This document shows, in pieces, positions 15,759-25,158 of a stretch of 64,000 nucleotides of DNA. The translations under genes were made by a program, and so were the position numbers. Location of the stretch: the NCBI RefSeq assembly GCF_003943735.1, contig NZ_RJMV01000001.1, positions 107,552 to 171,551 on the forward strand, read 5' to 3'. The stretch comes from Streptococcus sanguinis. GTDB lineage: Bacteria; Bacillota; Bacilli; Lactobacillales; Streptococcaceae. The notes below the pieces were generated by a model. It made no database searches. It was not told where the DNA came from and was given only the letters and a program-made list of their open reading frames with translations. Position 1 is the first letter of the stretch; each line of letters begins with the position of its first letter.

Positions 15759-16292
15759 TTATTCACCAGCAATTCCATTTGGAATGATAACTTCCTTGAG
15801 TAACTGCTCTTCTTCCTTGATACGGACATAGAGTGTGATACAGTAGAGTGGGAAGAGGATAAACAGAGCAAAGTAAGCATGACTGAGCAGGGCCAAGCCC
15901 ACCAATTCTGGAACAACATTCAGGAAATAATTAGGATGTTTGACATTGCGAAAGAGCCAGTGGTCAACAAACTTATGATCCTTAACCAGCATGAGCTTGA
16001 TGGTCCAAACTGGCCCTAAGAGCTTGGCAACAAGGTAGAGCATAAACATAGAAAAGAGCAACAAGACAGCTCCCAGTAGGCTCACAAAGTCAAAAGCTGG
16101 CTTTTTCAGCAGCAATTCCAGAAAGCAAACCGCATAAAAAAGCATGTGCAGGTACTTCATGATAGTTGAGTTTTTCACCCCGTACTCCATGCCACCCTTA
16201 GCCAGAATATCCTGCTCATTCTGAGAGGATTTCCTCAAAAACACCAAACGAAAAAGCGACACTGCTGCAAAAATCACTATAATGATTGTCAT
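15759..16292 (-). CDS. Isoprenylcysteine carboxyl methyltransferase family protein
   Basis: The 177-residue membrane protein starts behind AGGAGGTC. It has five hydrophobic stretches and the C-terminal ICMT/PEMT signature HWLFRNVKHPNYFLNVVPEL, then RIKEEEQLL. These residues bind SAM in the family. Bacterial members methylate varied small molecules or lipids; the substrate cannot be told here. It is a single-gene unit. Confidence 0.82.
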   Translation of the reverse strand: MTIIIVIFAAVSLFRLVFLRKSSQNEQDILAKGGMEYGVKNSTIMKYLHMLFYAVCFLELLLKKPAFDFVSLLGAVLLLFSMFMLYLVAKLLGPVWTIKLMLVKDHKFVDHWLFRNVKHPNYFLNVVPELVGLALLSHAYFALFILFPLYCITLYVRIKEEEQLLKEVIIPNGIAGE

Positions 16293-16322
16293 AAGACCTC
16301 CTAAAATTTAATAATACATTTT

Positions 16323-16352
16323 ATTATATAAGGAATTCCGCAGCAAAGTCAA
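16323..16352 (-). promoter_or_regulatory. Promoter of the ICMT-like gene
   Basis: Minus-strand TTGACT (16352-16347), 18 bases, TATAAT (16328-16323). Confidence 0.7.
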
Positions 16353-16382
16353 GACTGTTGTTTACAAAATCGACCAAGATAT

Positions 16383-16428
16383 AAAAAAACTGCGACTAGA
16401 ATTTCTAGACAAAATCCCAGTCACAGCC
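16383..16428 (-). terminator. Terminator after the DeoR gene
   Basis: Minus-strand arms CTGTGACT and AGTCGCAG (one wobble) enclose a second hairpin, TCTAGAAATTCTAG, and are followed by T7. Confidence 0.65.
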
Positions 16429-16474
16429 TCTATAAATTATTCATTTGAAACAAGTTTCTCTCACCGGCCACACA

Positions 16475-17221
16475 TCATAGAATTTCAACGTAGGTGCTGT
16501 ATTTTTCCTTGACTTTCGGAGCGATATTATCGTCCGTCACAACTGCACTGAGATTGTCCAGCCGGTAAAAAGAATAGAAAGAATAGCTGTCAAACTTGCT
16601 GTTATCTGCTACAATGTATTTGCTGATGGCATTGTTAAGGATAATTGCGTCGCCGTTGCCTTCCTCTTCATTGCTGGTGGTAACATTATGACCGTCAATG
16701 CCATTCGCCCCAATAAAGGCCTTAGAAACCTTGATTTCTTTCAAAAGATTATTGGCAAACTGACCGACAAAGGTTTGAGTCTTGGCCCGATAACGTCCGC
16801 CAATCAGAATTAAATCTAAGTTGGCTCTTTCTTTTAACTTTTCAAAAATTGGCAGCGAATTGGTGACAATGCTGATATTTTTGCCATCCAAATAGTCTCC
16901 GATAAAATCGGTTGTGGTGCCTGACCCAATAAAAACCGTATCCCCGTCAACAATCAAATCCGCACATTTACGGGCAATCTGCTTCTTCTCCTCTACATTC
17001 AGCATTTGTTTTTCTGAGTGGGAAATCTCGTTGAGAGCATTTTTGACCTTCTTATGGGCTCCGCCATGAACACGGGTCAGCATGCCCTGCTTCTCTAAAT
17101 CAATCAAATCCCGACGAATGGTCATATCCGTGACACCCAGCATTTCCTTGAGGTTTTTAACAGCAACCACACCTGTTTGATCCAGTTCTTGCAGAATGAT
17201 TCTATGTCTACTTTCTTTCAT
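16475..17221 (-). CDS. DeoR family transcriptional regulator
   Basis: The 248-residue protein starts MKESRHRIILQELDQTG. The N-terminal DeoR helix-turn-helix is VKNLKEMLGVTDMTIRRDL (about 20-38), followed by the wing LTRVHGGA. The C-terminal DeoRC sugar-phosphate sensor domain (about 75-235) contains VFIGSGTTTDFIGDYL. Homologues repress sugar or nucleoside operons and respond to phosphorylated sugars. No sugar gene lies next to it, so it is an orphan regulator here. Confidence 0.92.
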   Translation of the reverse strand: MKESRHRIILQELDQTGVVAVKNLKEMLGVTDMTIRRDLIDLEKQGMLTRVHGGAHKKVKNALNEISHSEKQMLNVEEKKQIARKCADLIVDGDTVFIGSGTTTDFIGDYLDGKNISIVTNSLPIFEKLKERANLDLILIGGRYRAKTQTFVGQFANNLLKEIKVSKAFIGANGIDGHNVTTSNEEEGNGDAIILNNAISKYIVADNSKFDSYSFYSFYRLDNLSAVVTDDNIAPKVKEKYSTYVEIL

Positions 17222-17271
17222 TTTACATTCTCCTTTTGCTCCTGAATTTCTTACAGACTCACCTTTACCTT

Positions 17272-17300
17272 ATTATACAACAGTTCCAGCATATAAACAA
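17272..17300 (-). promoter_or_regulatory. Promoter of the DeoR gene
   Basis: Minus-strand TTGTTT (17300-17295), 17 bases, TATAAT (17277-17272). The rest of 17301-17540 holds no gene I can support; a plus-strand open frame at 17440 lacks a ribosome site and runs into the helicase gene. Confidence 0.75.
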
Positions 17301-17540
17301 AGATTTGTGAATTTTTTTATTTTAAATAGCTGATATGTTGAATTCTGATGTCGAAATTAGTTGAAATACTTTGAATCCTGTTCTATAGCAAGAAGACCAA
17401 GAACTGTTCACAGCGGAAATAAGGGGGCTATAATTTACTTTGATAAACAGGACTGCTTCAATCAGCATGATTAAGGAAACTACATTGGCTCATACTTATA
17501 TTTCTGCAGGACTGAGAATAAGAAGATTTATTGAACAAAC

Positions 17541-17567
17541 GAAAAGAGAGAACTTGCATTCTCTCTC
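17541..17567 (-). terminator. Terminator after cshA
   Basis: Minus-strand stem GAGAGAA / TTCTCTC, 6-base loop, followed by TTTTC. Confidence 0.75.
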
Positions 17568-17606
17568 GACGCTAAAATTGCCGCCAACTCTAGTTAACAA
17601 ATCGCC

Positions 17607-19178
17607 TTATTTATCACCCTTGTTACGGATAACAAAGCCGGTTTTCTTTTCGCTAGAAGTATTGCGTGGCTTCTTGTGGTCCTTGCGGTAGCGATTTTCT
17701 TTATCAAACCGCTCTTCTTTACGACCTTTCTTAAATTGGTCGCGACGGCCACCTCGGTCACGGCGATTGTCATTGTTGCGACGGTTGCTATTTCCGCCAC
17801 GACCGCCCTTGCCTTTTCCGCCAAAGCCTCCGCCAGACGGTTTAAATGGCAATGGTTTTTCACGGGCAATTTCTACTTCAGGAAGGGCATCTGGATCCTG
17901 CACCGTCAAGCTGAGGATATACATAGCCAGCTCTTCTGGGCTGAATTCTGCTGCCAGCTTGCGGGCATCCTTGCCGAATTTCTCAAAGTTAGAACGGATG
18001 CTATCATCCGCAAAATCGCGTTCAATCTTCTTAAGAGCCACTTTTTTCTTAGCTTGGAAAGCTTCTTCTGCCGTAGCTGGCTTGAGGCCTTTCATACGCT
18101 TCTTGGTCAGATTTTCGATGATCTGCAGATAGCCCATTTCATTTGGCGCCACGAAAGTGATAGACTGACCTGACTTACCAGCACGACCAGTCCGACCAAT
18201 CCGGTGAACATAGCTTTCTGGATCCTGCGGAATATCGTAGTTGTAGACGTGGGTCACACCAGAAATGTCCAAACCACGCGCGGCTACATCTGTCGCCACC
18301 AAGACATCCAAATTGCCGTTTTTAAAGTCGCGCAGAACGCGGAGGCGCTTGCCTTGGTCCAAATCACCATGGATACCTTCTGCTCGGAAACCGCGGATTT
18401 TTAGGCCACGAGTCAGCTCGTCCACCCGACGCTTGGTCCGGCCAAAGACGATTGACAGCTCTGGCTGCTCCACGTCCATCAGGCGGGTCATGGTATCAAA
18501 TTTTTCATTTTCCTTGACACGGATATAATACTGATCCACCAGCTCCGTCGTCAGCTCTTTAGCAGCAATCTTGACATGCTCAGGCTCCTTCATGAACTTG
18601 ACACCGATGCGCTTGATAGCATCCGGCATGGTCGCTGAAAAGAGCAAGGTCTGACGCTCTTCTGGCACACGGGAAATGATAGACTCAATATCTTCCAAAA
18701 ATCCCATGTTAAGCATTTCATCCGCTTCGTCCAAGATTAAGGTTTCAATCTGATTCAGCTTAAGCGCCTTGCGTTTGATCAAATCCAAGAGACGACCAGG
18801 TGTTCCTACAACGATATGAGCACCTGATTTGAGGGCCTTGATTTGCTTTTCGATGCTGGAGCCACCGTAGACAGAACGCACCTTGATGCCCTTGCTGCGG
18901 CCAAAACGAAAAAGCTCTTCCTGACTCTGCACAGCCAATTCACGGGTTGGAGCGATAATCAATGCTTGCACAACAGGATTATCTGTATCAATCTTCTCCA
19001 ATGTTGGGAAGCCAAAGGCTGCTGTCTTTCCTGTCCCTGTCTGGGCCTGACCAATAACATCCTTACCTGCCATAGCAAGTGGAATCGTCTGCTCTTGAAT
19101 AGGGCTTGCTTCTACAAAGCCAGCTTTTTCAATCTCTGCTAGTAATTCAGCAGATAAATGTAATTCATTAAATTTCAA
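17607..19178 (-). CDS. cshA: DEAD-box ATP-dependent RNA helicase CshA
   Basis: The 523-residue helicase works in mRNA turnover and ribosome biogenesis, particularly in the cold. It starts with a TTG (MKFNELHLSAELL), behind only a weak GAAGAAG site. The Q motif is followed by AQTGTGKT (about 45-52), DEAD (about 150), SAT, and the helicase C motif HRIGRTGRAGKSG. The C-terminal 100 residues are strongly basic and Gly/Arg/Asn-rich (GGFGGKGKGGRGGNSNRRNN), a disordered RNA-binding tail. A 215-base leader with its own terminator-like hairpin precedes it. Confidence 0.95.
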   Translation of the reverse strand: MKFNELHLSAELLAEIEKAGFVEASPIQEQTIPLAMAGKDVIGQAQTGTGKTAAFGFPTLEKIDTDNPVVQALIIAPTRELAVQSQEELFRFGRSKGIKVRSVYGGSSIEKQIKALKSGAHIVVGTPGRLLDLIKRKALKLNQIETLILDEADEMLNMGFLEDIESIISRVPEERQTLLFSATMPDAIKRIGVKFMKEPEHVKIAAKELTTELVDQYYIRVKENEKFDTMTRLMDVEQPELSIVFGRTKRRVDELTRGLKIRGFRAEGIHGDLDQGKRLRVLRDFKNGNLDVLVATDVAARGLDISGVTHVYNYDIPQDPESYVHRIGRTGRAGKSGQSITFVAPNEMGYLQIIENLTKKRMKGLKPATAEEAFQAKKKVALKKIERDFADDSIRSNFEKFGKDARKLAAEFSPEELAMYILSLTVQDPDALPEVEIAREKPLPFKPSGGGFGGKGKGGRGGNSNRRNNDNRRDRGGRRDQFKKGRKEERFDKENRYRKDHKKPRNTSSEKKTGFVIRNKGDK

Positions 19179-19335
19179 TGTTCTTCTTCTTTCTAAAGGC
19201 GGTGCGAAGCCACCTTATAAGGCTTTTGATACTCACCTATCGAAACATCCCAAGTGCTTTTCTCTTGCTAAATCTCGATTTTCTGAGAGTATTCGCTCTT
19301 CTCTTCATAAATATGGTCTCTCAAGTCCAAGCACT

Positions 19336-19406
19336 AAAAAAGCGCCGACTCGGTCGCTAGTTCCCACTGAATAGAAAAACTGTATTTCTGCAACTAATCT
19401 AGTATA
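19336..19406 (-). ncRNA. Possible attenuated leader or short RNA upstream of cshA
   Basis: An extended -10 (TGGTATACT, TATACT at 19406-19401) predicts a start near 19394 on the minus strand. About 40 bases on is a hairpin, AGCG-A-CCG-AGT-CGG-CGCT, followed by T6 (19336-19358). This would end a transcript of about 58 nt, or act as an attenuator about 160 bases before the cshA start. A second hairpin (19198-19214, GGTGGCTTCGCACC on the minus strand) lies just before the start codon. The other open frames here have no ribosome site. Confidence 0.45.
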
Positions 19407-19482
19407 CCACAAAAGTACCCAAAAAGATAGGACTTGCCTGTAAAATATTTTATTAGAGCTTTCTTTTGTAAAAAATGAAAAC

Positions 19483-19511
19483 TTGAAAATCATTTTCAAA
19501 AACATTATAAT
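19483..19511 (+). promoter_or_regulatory. Promoter with a Fur-like 7-1-7 box
   Basis: TTGAAA (19483-19488), 17 bases, TATAAT (19506-19511). The palindrome TTGAAAATCATTTTCAA (19483-19499) covers the -35 and most of the spacer. Its core TGAAAAT-C-ATTTTCA differs from the Fur consensus TGATAATNATTATCA at one position per half. Confidence 0.7.
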
Positions 19512-19535
19512 CTACAAAGAAGAAAGGAGACAGGT

Positions 19536-19934
19536 ATGAATAAATTTTTACGAGTGACTTTCATCTTATTGATCTTAGCTATGCTGGGCGCGGCTATGAT
19601 CCAGATTTTCCAGCCCCAGCTCTTGGGCAATGAGTCCATCTATGGTATAGCTTCCTACTGGCAGCGGGAAATCGGTTTCTGGAATCTGGCTATTCTGCCT
19701 CTAGTCATTGCCGCTAACATAAAGTATGATTGGTTCTATCTGCGTATGACCTTGCTAGCACTGATTCTGGGTGGGCTGGGCTTTGGCACCAACCATCTGC
19801 TAGGCTATCTGGAAAAGGCGAATCAAGCAAACTTTCTGGGCTGGATTGAAAATTATCTGCTCGTCTTCTGCTGGATCATCGGCTGGGGACTGGAATATCG
19901 AAAAAGACAAAAAAGTGATGAAGAGACTGTCTAG
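19536..19934 (+). CDS. Small membrane protein of unknown function
   Basis: The 132-residue protein starts behind AAAGGAGAC. Four membrane helices are visible (about 5-27, 48-62, 67-90, 102-120), with a positive tail YRKRQKSDEETV. I do not recognise the family. It is a single-gene unit, divergent from cshA and convergent with icd, and its promoter is covered by a Fur-like palindrome. A link to metal or peroxide response is inference only. Confidence 0.7.
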   Translation: MNKFLRVTFILLILAMLGAAMIQIFQPQLLGNESIYGIASYWQREIGFWNLAILPLVIAANIKYDWFYLRMTLLALILGGLGFGTNHLLGYLEKANQANFLGWIENYLLVFCWIIGWGLEYRKRQKSDEETV

Positions 19935-19962
19935 ACAGGCAGATTCTTCATCGCTTTTTTCT
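19911..19962. terminator. Bidirectional terminator between the small membrane gene and icd
   Basis: GATGAAGA pairs with TCTTCATC around an inner CTGTCTAGACAG palindrome, with T6 on the plus strand and T-rich sequence on the minus. It overlaps the stop codon at 19934. Confidence 0.8.
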
Positions 19963-19965
19963 TCA

Positions 19966-21162
19966 TTATGGACACTTTTCTATATTAGCCAGTAACTCCT
20001 CAGCAAATTGACTAGTGGTCAAAGCTGCTACTCCTTCCAGCTGACTGGCAAAATCGCCTGTCACTTTTTGCTCAAAGAGAGCCTTCTCAACAGCCTTAGT
20101 CAGGAGATGAGATGCCTCCGACCAACCAATGTAATCAAAGAGCATGGCCCCTGATAAGAGAAGAGAGCAAGGATTAGCCCTATTTTGACCCGCTATATCT
20201 GGCGCCGTACCGTGAGTAGCTTCAAAAATAGCATGACCAGTCTCGTAATTGATATTGGCTCCTGGCGCAATACCAATCCCGCCCACCTGAGCAGCCAGAG
20301 CATCGCTGGCATAATCACCATTTAGATTGGTCAAGGCGACAACATCAAATTTCTCGGGATAGAGCAAAATCTGCTGCAGAAAATTATCTGCAATCACATC
20401 CTGGATGATTAGTTTTCCAGAAGCCAGCTCGTCCGCATACTCTCTTTGAGCTAGTTCATAGCCCCATTTCCGAAAACCGCCCTCTGTAAATTTCTGGATA
20501 TTGCCCTTGTGAACCAAAGTTACCCGCCTTAGTCCTTTGGCTAGTGCATAGTCAATGGCCGCCCGTATCAGCCGCTCGCTGCCCTGCTTAGAGATAGGCT
20601 TAATCCCAATAGCAGAGCTTTCTGGAAAGCGAATCTTGTCAACCTGCATATCCTTCTGCAGGAAAGCGATAACTTTTTGGACTGCAGCCGTTCCACTCTC
20701 CCACTCGATCCCTGCGTAGATGTCTTCTGTATTTTCCCGAAAAATCGTGATCTCTGTCTTCTCTGGGTGCTTGAGCGGACTGGGAACTCCCTTGAAATAA
20801 CGAACCGGCCGCAGGCAGGCATAGAGATCCAATTCCTGTCTCAGGGCCACATTCAAGGAACGAATCCCTTCTCCGACTGGGGTTTCTAGCGGCCCCTTAA
20901 TAGCCACTAGATGGCTCTTAATCGTTGCCAACGTTTCGTCCGGTAGCCAGTCACCTGTCTGGTCTGCTGCTTTTTTCCCAGCCAAAACTTCCTTCCAAAC
21001 AACTTTTCTCTGGCCACCATAAGCCTTTTCTACAGCCTTATCAAAGACCAGCTGGGCATTTTCCCAGATATCCACTCCAATCCCGTCACCTTGGATGTAA
21101 GGAATAATAGGAGCATCCGGTACCAGCAATTGCCCTTTCTCAAATAAAATCTTATCTGCCAT
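19966..21162 (-). CDS. icd: Isocitrate dehydrogenase (NADP-dependent type)
   Basis: The 398-residue enzyme oxidatively decarboxylates isocitrate to 2-oxoglutarate. The start is [11 protein letters not shown] with GGAGAT upstream. The substrate loop is [24 protein letters not shown]; the dehydrogenase signature [25 protein letters not shown] and C-terminal [17 protein letters not shown] are present. It is last of the acn-citZ-icd operon, one base after the citZ stop. Streptococci lack a full TCA cycle; this branch supplies glutamate carbon. NADP preference is assumed from the family. Confidence 0.96.
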   Translation of the reverse strand: MADKILFEKGQLLVPDAPIIPYIQGDGIGVDIWENAQLVFDKAVEKAYGGQRKVVWKEVLAGKKAADQTGDWLPDETLATIKSHLVAIKGPLETPVGEGIRSLNVALRQELDLYACLRPVRYFKGVPSPLKHPEKTEITIFRENTEDIYAGIEWESGTAAVQKVIAFLQKDMQVDKIRFPESSAIGIKPISKQGSERLIRAAIDYALAKGLRRVTLVHKGNIQKFTEGGFRKWGYELAQREYADELASGKLIIQDVIADNFLQQILLYPEKFDVVALTNLNGDYASDALAAQVGGIGIAPGANINYETGHAIFEATHGTAPDIAGQNRANPCSLLLSGAMLFDYIGWSEASHLLTKAVEKALFEQKVTGDFASQLEGVAALTTSQFAEELLANIEKCP

Positions 21163-21163
21163 T

Positions 21164-22282
21164 TTATCTCCTTCCGATGGGAAGATACTCCAAACCTTGA
21201 GCACCGATATAGTTAGAACGTGGTCGAATCAGCTTATTGTTCTTGCGCTGTTCCTGAATATGGGCAATCCAGCCAGCCACCCGACTCATAGCAAAAATCA
21301 GGGTGTAAATACTGCTGTCAATGCCCAACACATGGTAAACCGTAGCCGAATAAAAATCGACATTCGGTATCAGGTGCTTGGTATGCTTCATATAGGCTTC
21401 AATTTCTTCTGAAAGCTGATACCAGACTTCGTCCTTGGTTCCCTGCGTCAAGTCTTTGGCCATTTGTCGCAGGTATTTTTCACGCGGATCTTGAGTCTTG
21501 TAAACTCGATGGCCAAAGCCCATAATCTTCTCGTGAGAGGCCAGTTTACGGTCTAGGTAGGCCTGGCAATCCCCTTCCTCTCTGATCTCTTTCAGCATAT
21601 CAAAGACACATTCATTAGCACCGCCATGAAGGGAACCCTTAAGCGCTCCAACAGCTGCTGTCACGCAGGAATAAATATCGGTCAAGGTTGAGGCGCAGAC
21701 TCGAGCCGCAAAGGTTGAAGCATTGAGCTCATGATCGGCATGGAGCACCAAGGCACAGTTGAAGGCTTTGACCTCAAGTTCACTCGCCTCTTGTCCTTTG
21801 AGCATATAGAGGAAATTAGCTGCAAAGTCCAAATCCTCCCGCGGCTCTATTGGAGTCTGACCCGACCTCAGTCTTGCAAAAGCCGCAATAATGGTCGGCA
21901 TCTTTGCCATAAGCTGGATGCTCTGCTCATAGGTCGCTTCTAGAGACGCTTCCTCAGCATGGACATTATAAACGCCCAAAAGACTGACCGTTGAGCGCAA
22001 GACACTCATGGGATGAAGGTGCTTGCGGGACTGGATGAGAATACACTGCTCCACCGCATCGCTAATGGCATAATTAGCTCGCAGATCTTCTTCAAAATGC
22101 TTGAGCTCAATTTGAGTCGGCAAATGCAAATACCACAGCAGATAAATCACCTCTTCAAAACTCGCTTGGTGCTCTACCAATTCAGAAATATTGTAGCCTG
22201 CATAAGACAAAGAATCATCAACAATCTGGCTAATCCTGGTATCACAGGCAATGGTATCTTTCAAACCGTCCGTCTGACTCAT
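21164..22282 (-). CDS. citZ: Citrate synthase
   Basis: The 372-residue enzyme condenses oxaloacetate and acetyl-CoA. The ATG at 22282 has AGGAGG upstream. Conserved pieces are the His-bearing [28 protein letters not shown], the active-site [13 protein letters not shown] and the late [12 protein letters not shown]. It follows the aconitase stop by two bases and precedes icd by one, so the three genes are translationally coupled. Confidence 0.96.
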   Translation of the reverse strand: MSQTDGLKDTIACDTRISQIVDDSLSYAGYNISELVEHQASFEEVIYLLWYLHLPTQIELKHFEEDLRANYAISDAVEQCILIQSRKHLHPMSVLRSTVSLLGVYNVHAEEASLEATYEQSIQLMAKMPTIIAAFARLRSGQTPIEPREDLDFAANFLYMLKGQEASELEVKAFNCALVLHADHELNASTFAARVCASTLTDIYSCVTAAVGALKGSLHGGANECVFDMLKEIREEGDCQAYLDRKLASHEKIMGFGHRVYKTQDPREKYLRQMAKDLTQGTKDEVWYQLSEEIEAYMKHTKHLIPNVDFYSATVYHVLGIDSSIYTLIFAMSRVAGWIAHIQEQRKNNKLIRPRSNYIGAQGLEYLPIGRR

Positions 22283-22284
22283 GC

Positions 22285-24948
22285 TCACACCTCCTCTAAT
22301 TTCTTTCTAACGACCATGGGTAAAATTCCTCCATTTTCGTAGTAACGAATATCCGCCTCTGCATCAAAGCGCAGCCGAGCTTGAAAAGCTATTTCTTCAG
22401 CACCCTTTCGAGCTACTACATCAACTAGCTGACCAACTTGTGGGTCCTGTGGCAGATTGATGTCGAAACTTTCCTTACCTGTCAAACCCAGACTAGCCGC
22501 ATTTTCACCCTCTAGATACTGCAGAGGAATAATACCCATCATGACCAGATTGGACCGGTGGATACGCTCAAAACTCTCTGCCAGCACCACCTTGACACCC
22601 AAAAGATTAGCCCCCTTAGCTGCCCAATCACGGCTGGACCCCATACCGTAGTCTTTGCCAGCTAGGACAATGGTGCCAATTTGCTCCTCTTTGTAGCGCA
22701 TGGCCGCCTCATAAATGGATAGCAACTCTCCTTTATAATCTGTGTAACCACCAATTTTCCCATCCGCCAATTCATTTTTAATCCGAATATTGGCAAAAGT
22801 CCCCCGCATCATGACCTCATGATTGCCCCGACGGCTGCCATAAGAATTAAACTCTTGGTAATCCACTCCATGCTCCATCAAATAGGAAGCTGCTGGGCTG
22901 TTTCTGGCAATATTTCCTGCTGGGGAGATATGGTCTGTCGTCACCGTATCCCCAAATTTTGCCAGCACAGCAAGATTTTTCAGTGGCTGAATGGCTAAAT
23001 CATCAGCTAAGCCATCAAAGTAAGGTGGATTTTGAATATAGGTCGAAGCCTGGTTCCACTGATAATTTTGAGAAGAGGCTGTCGGAATCTGATTCCATTT
23101 TTCATTGTCGTCAAACACATGAGCATATTCTTTTTCAAAAAGCTGTCGCGTCACATATTTTTGAACATAGTCGGCAACCAAGTCATGCTCCGGCATCAAA
23201 TCCATCAAATAAACCGGCTGCCCCTTTTGATCATAACCTAGTGGCTCGCTGGTCAGATCAATATTGGTATTTCCAGCCAGAGCATAGGCAACCACCAAGG
23301 GCGGACTAGCTAGGAAATTGGCCTTGACCAGTGGATTGATCCGCCCTTCAAAATTGCGATTTCCTGAAAGAACAGCACTAGCCAGCAAGTCAGTATCCGC
23401 AATCGCCTGAGCCACTTCCGGTCGGAGATCGCCTGAATTTCCAATACAAGTGGTGCAGCCATAGCCGACAAGATTGAAACCAAGCTGATCCAGATAGGAC
23501 TGAAGACCACTCTTCTTGAGATAGCCTGTGACCACCTTGCTGCCCGGAGCTAAAGAAGTCTTGACAGTCTTTGAAACGCGTAAGCCTTTTTCTACTGCTT
23601 TCTTGGCTAAAAGTCCTGCCGCCATCAGGACATAGGGATTAGATGTATTGGTACAGCTAGTAATGGCAGCGATAGCCACATGGCCGGTCTTAATCGTCTC
23701 CTCATGGTCAGCAAACTGAACCACTGCAGACTTTTCCAGCTCGCTCTCATCTAGCCCAAAGCCTCGGACCCCCGCTTCCCTGACTAGACTAGCTTGAAAT
23801 TCTTCTTTAGCAGCTGTTAGTTCAATCAAATCTTGGGGCCGCTTGGGCCCTGAGATGCTCGGCACAATGCTGGACAAATCAATTTCGACTATCTTGGTAT
23901 AGTTCGGCTCAACCTTTTCATTATAGAAGAGGTGATTTTTTTGAGCATAGAGACGGGTCATCTCGATATGTTCTTCTGATCGATTGGTCAGGCGCATGTA
24001 ATTGAGCGTTTCCTCATCTATCGGAAAATAGCCACAGGTAGCTCCGTATTCCGGAGCCATATTGGCCACTGTTGCCCGGTCAGCCAGACTTAGGTTAGAC
24101 AAGCCAGGCCCAAAGAACTCGACAAATTTGCCAACAACATTTTCCTGCCGCAAGATTTGCGTGACCTTTAGAGCCAAATCTGTCGCTGTTGCAATCTTAG
24201 GCAGCTTGCCCAAGAGACGAACACCAATCACCTCAGGAACAGGGAAATAAGAAGCCTCACCCAGCATGGCAGCCTCAGCCTCAATCCCACCAACTCCCCA
24301 TCCAAGAACACCGATACCATTAATCATGGTCGTATGACTGTCCGTTCCAAACATGCTGTCCGGATAGAGTTGGCCATCCTTTTCAATGATGACATCACTG
24401 AGAAATTCGATATTGACCTGATGGATAATTCCTGTAGCAGGAGGAACTGCCCGATAATTATCAAATGATTTTTCTGCCCACTTGAGAAATTCGTAGCGCT
24501 CATTGTTGCGGACAAATTCCTGGGTCATATTGGCCTCTAGAGCAGTGTCACAGCCATAAAAATCCACTTGAACACTGTGGTCAATAACTAAATCAACCGG
24601 AATCTCTGGATTAATCTGATTGGCCCGACCTCCCTGTCCAACAATAGCATCGCGCATACTTGCCAAATCCACCACAACAGGAACACCTGTAAAATCCTGG
24701 AGAATAACTCGGCTTGGTTTAAAAGGAACTTCTCCGCTTGGTGATTTAGCTTGATAATGCATTAAAGAGCTAATGTTATCTTTTGTTACGTCAACACCAT
24801 CTTCCTTACGAAGAACACTTTCTAATAATATTCGTATAGAATAAGGAAGCTCTTCTACATCTCCTCCTATTAGAGCTGAGGCTTTCCCAAGGTCAGTATA
24901 TCGGTATACATTGCCTTTGTAATTTAAATCGTTTAGGTATTCTGCCAT
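22285..24948 (-). CDS. acnA: Aconitate hydratase
   Basis: The 887-residue iron-sulfur enzyme interconverts citrate and isocitrate. It starts at [17 protein letters not shown] behind GAGGGG. The [4Fe-4S] cysteines lie in [11 protein letters not shown] and [12 protein letters not shown]. The swivelling domain carries [16 protein letters not shown] and [12 protein letters not shown]. The length is that of an AcnA/IRP-type aconitase. It leads the operon. Upstream lies a promoter with two AT-rich palindromes next to the -35. Confidence 0.96.
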   Translation of the reverse strand: MAEYLNDLNYKGNVYRYTDLGKASALIGGDVEELPYSIRILLESVLRKEDGVDVTKDNISSLMHYQAKSPSGEVPFKPSRVILQDFTGVPVVVDLASMRDAIVGQGGRANQINPEIPVDLVIDHSVQVDFYGCDTALEANMTQEFVRNNERYEFLKWAEKSFDNYRAVPPATGIIHQVNIEFLSDVIIEKDGQLYPDSMFGTDSHTTMINGIGVLGWGVGGIEAEAAMLGEASYFPVPEVIGVRLLGKLPKIATATDLALKVTQILRQENVVGKFVEFFGPGLSNLSLADRATVANMAPEYGATCGYFPIDEETLNYMRLTNRSEEHIEMTRLYAQKNHLFYNEKVEPNYTKIVEIDLSSIVPSISGPKRPQDLIELTAAKEEFQASLVREAGVRGFGLDESELEKSAVVQFADHEETIKTGHVAIAAITSCTNTSNPYVLMAAGLLAKKAVEKGLRVSKTVKTSLAPGSKVVTGYLKKSGLQSYLDQLGFNLVGYGCTTCIGNSGDLRPEVAQAIADTDLLASAVLSGNRNFEGRINPLVKANFLASPPLVVAYALAGNTNIDLTSEPLGYDQKGQPVYLMDLMPEHDLVADYVQKYVTRQLFEKEYAHVFDDNEKWNQIPTASSQNYQWNQASTYIQNPPYFDGLADDLAIQPLKNLAVLAKFGDTVTTDHISPAGNIARNSPAASYLMEHGVDYQEFNSYGSRRGNHEVMMRGTFANIRIKNELADGKIGGYTDYKGELLSIYEAAMRYKEEQIGTIVLAGKDYGMGSSRDWAAKGANLLGVKVVLAESFERIHRSNLVMMGIIPLQYLEGENAASLGLTGKESFDINLPQDPQVGQLVDVVARKGAEEIAFQARLRFDAEADIRYYENGGILPMVVRKKLEEV

Positions 24949-24982
24949 ATTTCTACCCCTCACTTATTTTAAATTGTTTTAT

Positions 24983-25011
24983 ATTATACTTTATTATGAA
25001 ATTTTATGCAA
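24983..25011 (-). promoter_or_regulatory. Promoter of the acn-citZ-icd operon
   Basis: Minus-strand TTGCAT (25011-25006), 17 bases, TATAAT (24988-24983). Confidence 0.75.
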
Positions 25012-25049
25012 TAAAAATTATAATTTTTATGTTATATTTTATAACATAA
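25011..25049. promoter_or_regulatory. Two adjacent palindromes upstream of the acn promoter
   Basis: ATAAAAATTATAATTTTTAT (25011-25030) is a perfect 20-bp palindrome touching the -35. It overlaps TTATGTTATA (25027-25036) and TATAACATAA (25040-25049), perfect 10-bp arms with a 3-base centre. The position suits an activator or a repressor. A CcpC-like regulator would be the Bacillus precedent, but an ATAA-N7-TTAT site is not clearly present. Confidence 0.6.
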
Positions 25050-25107
25050 AATAACAGTTTTTTAAATATAGGCCAACTGTACTAATAATTATTTTCCCAA
25101 GCACGAA

Positions 25108-25134
25108 AAAACAAGCACAATTCTCGGTGCTTGC
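25108..25134 (-). terminator. Terminator after corA
   Basis: Minus-strand CAAGCAC / GTGCTTG stem followed by T6, 25 bases beyond the corA stop. Confidence 0.8.
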
Positions 25135-25158
25135 TATAGTATAAATAATTTCAATTGC

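Noticed and set aside
17440..17691. Plus-strand 83-codon frame between the DeoR and cshA genes
   Set aside because: No Shine-Dalgarno sequence, overlaps the cshA terminator and 3' end, and has no recognisable composition.
19336..19358. tracrRNA interpretation of the CCGAGTCGG hairpin
   Set aside because: No cas9, repeat array or anti-repeat in the window; the position upstream of cshA explains it better as a leader terminator.
24829..24836. Third TACGAATA octamer inside acnA
   Set aside because: It is coding sequence (IRI codons) with no gene start close downstream; chance in AT-rich DNA.
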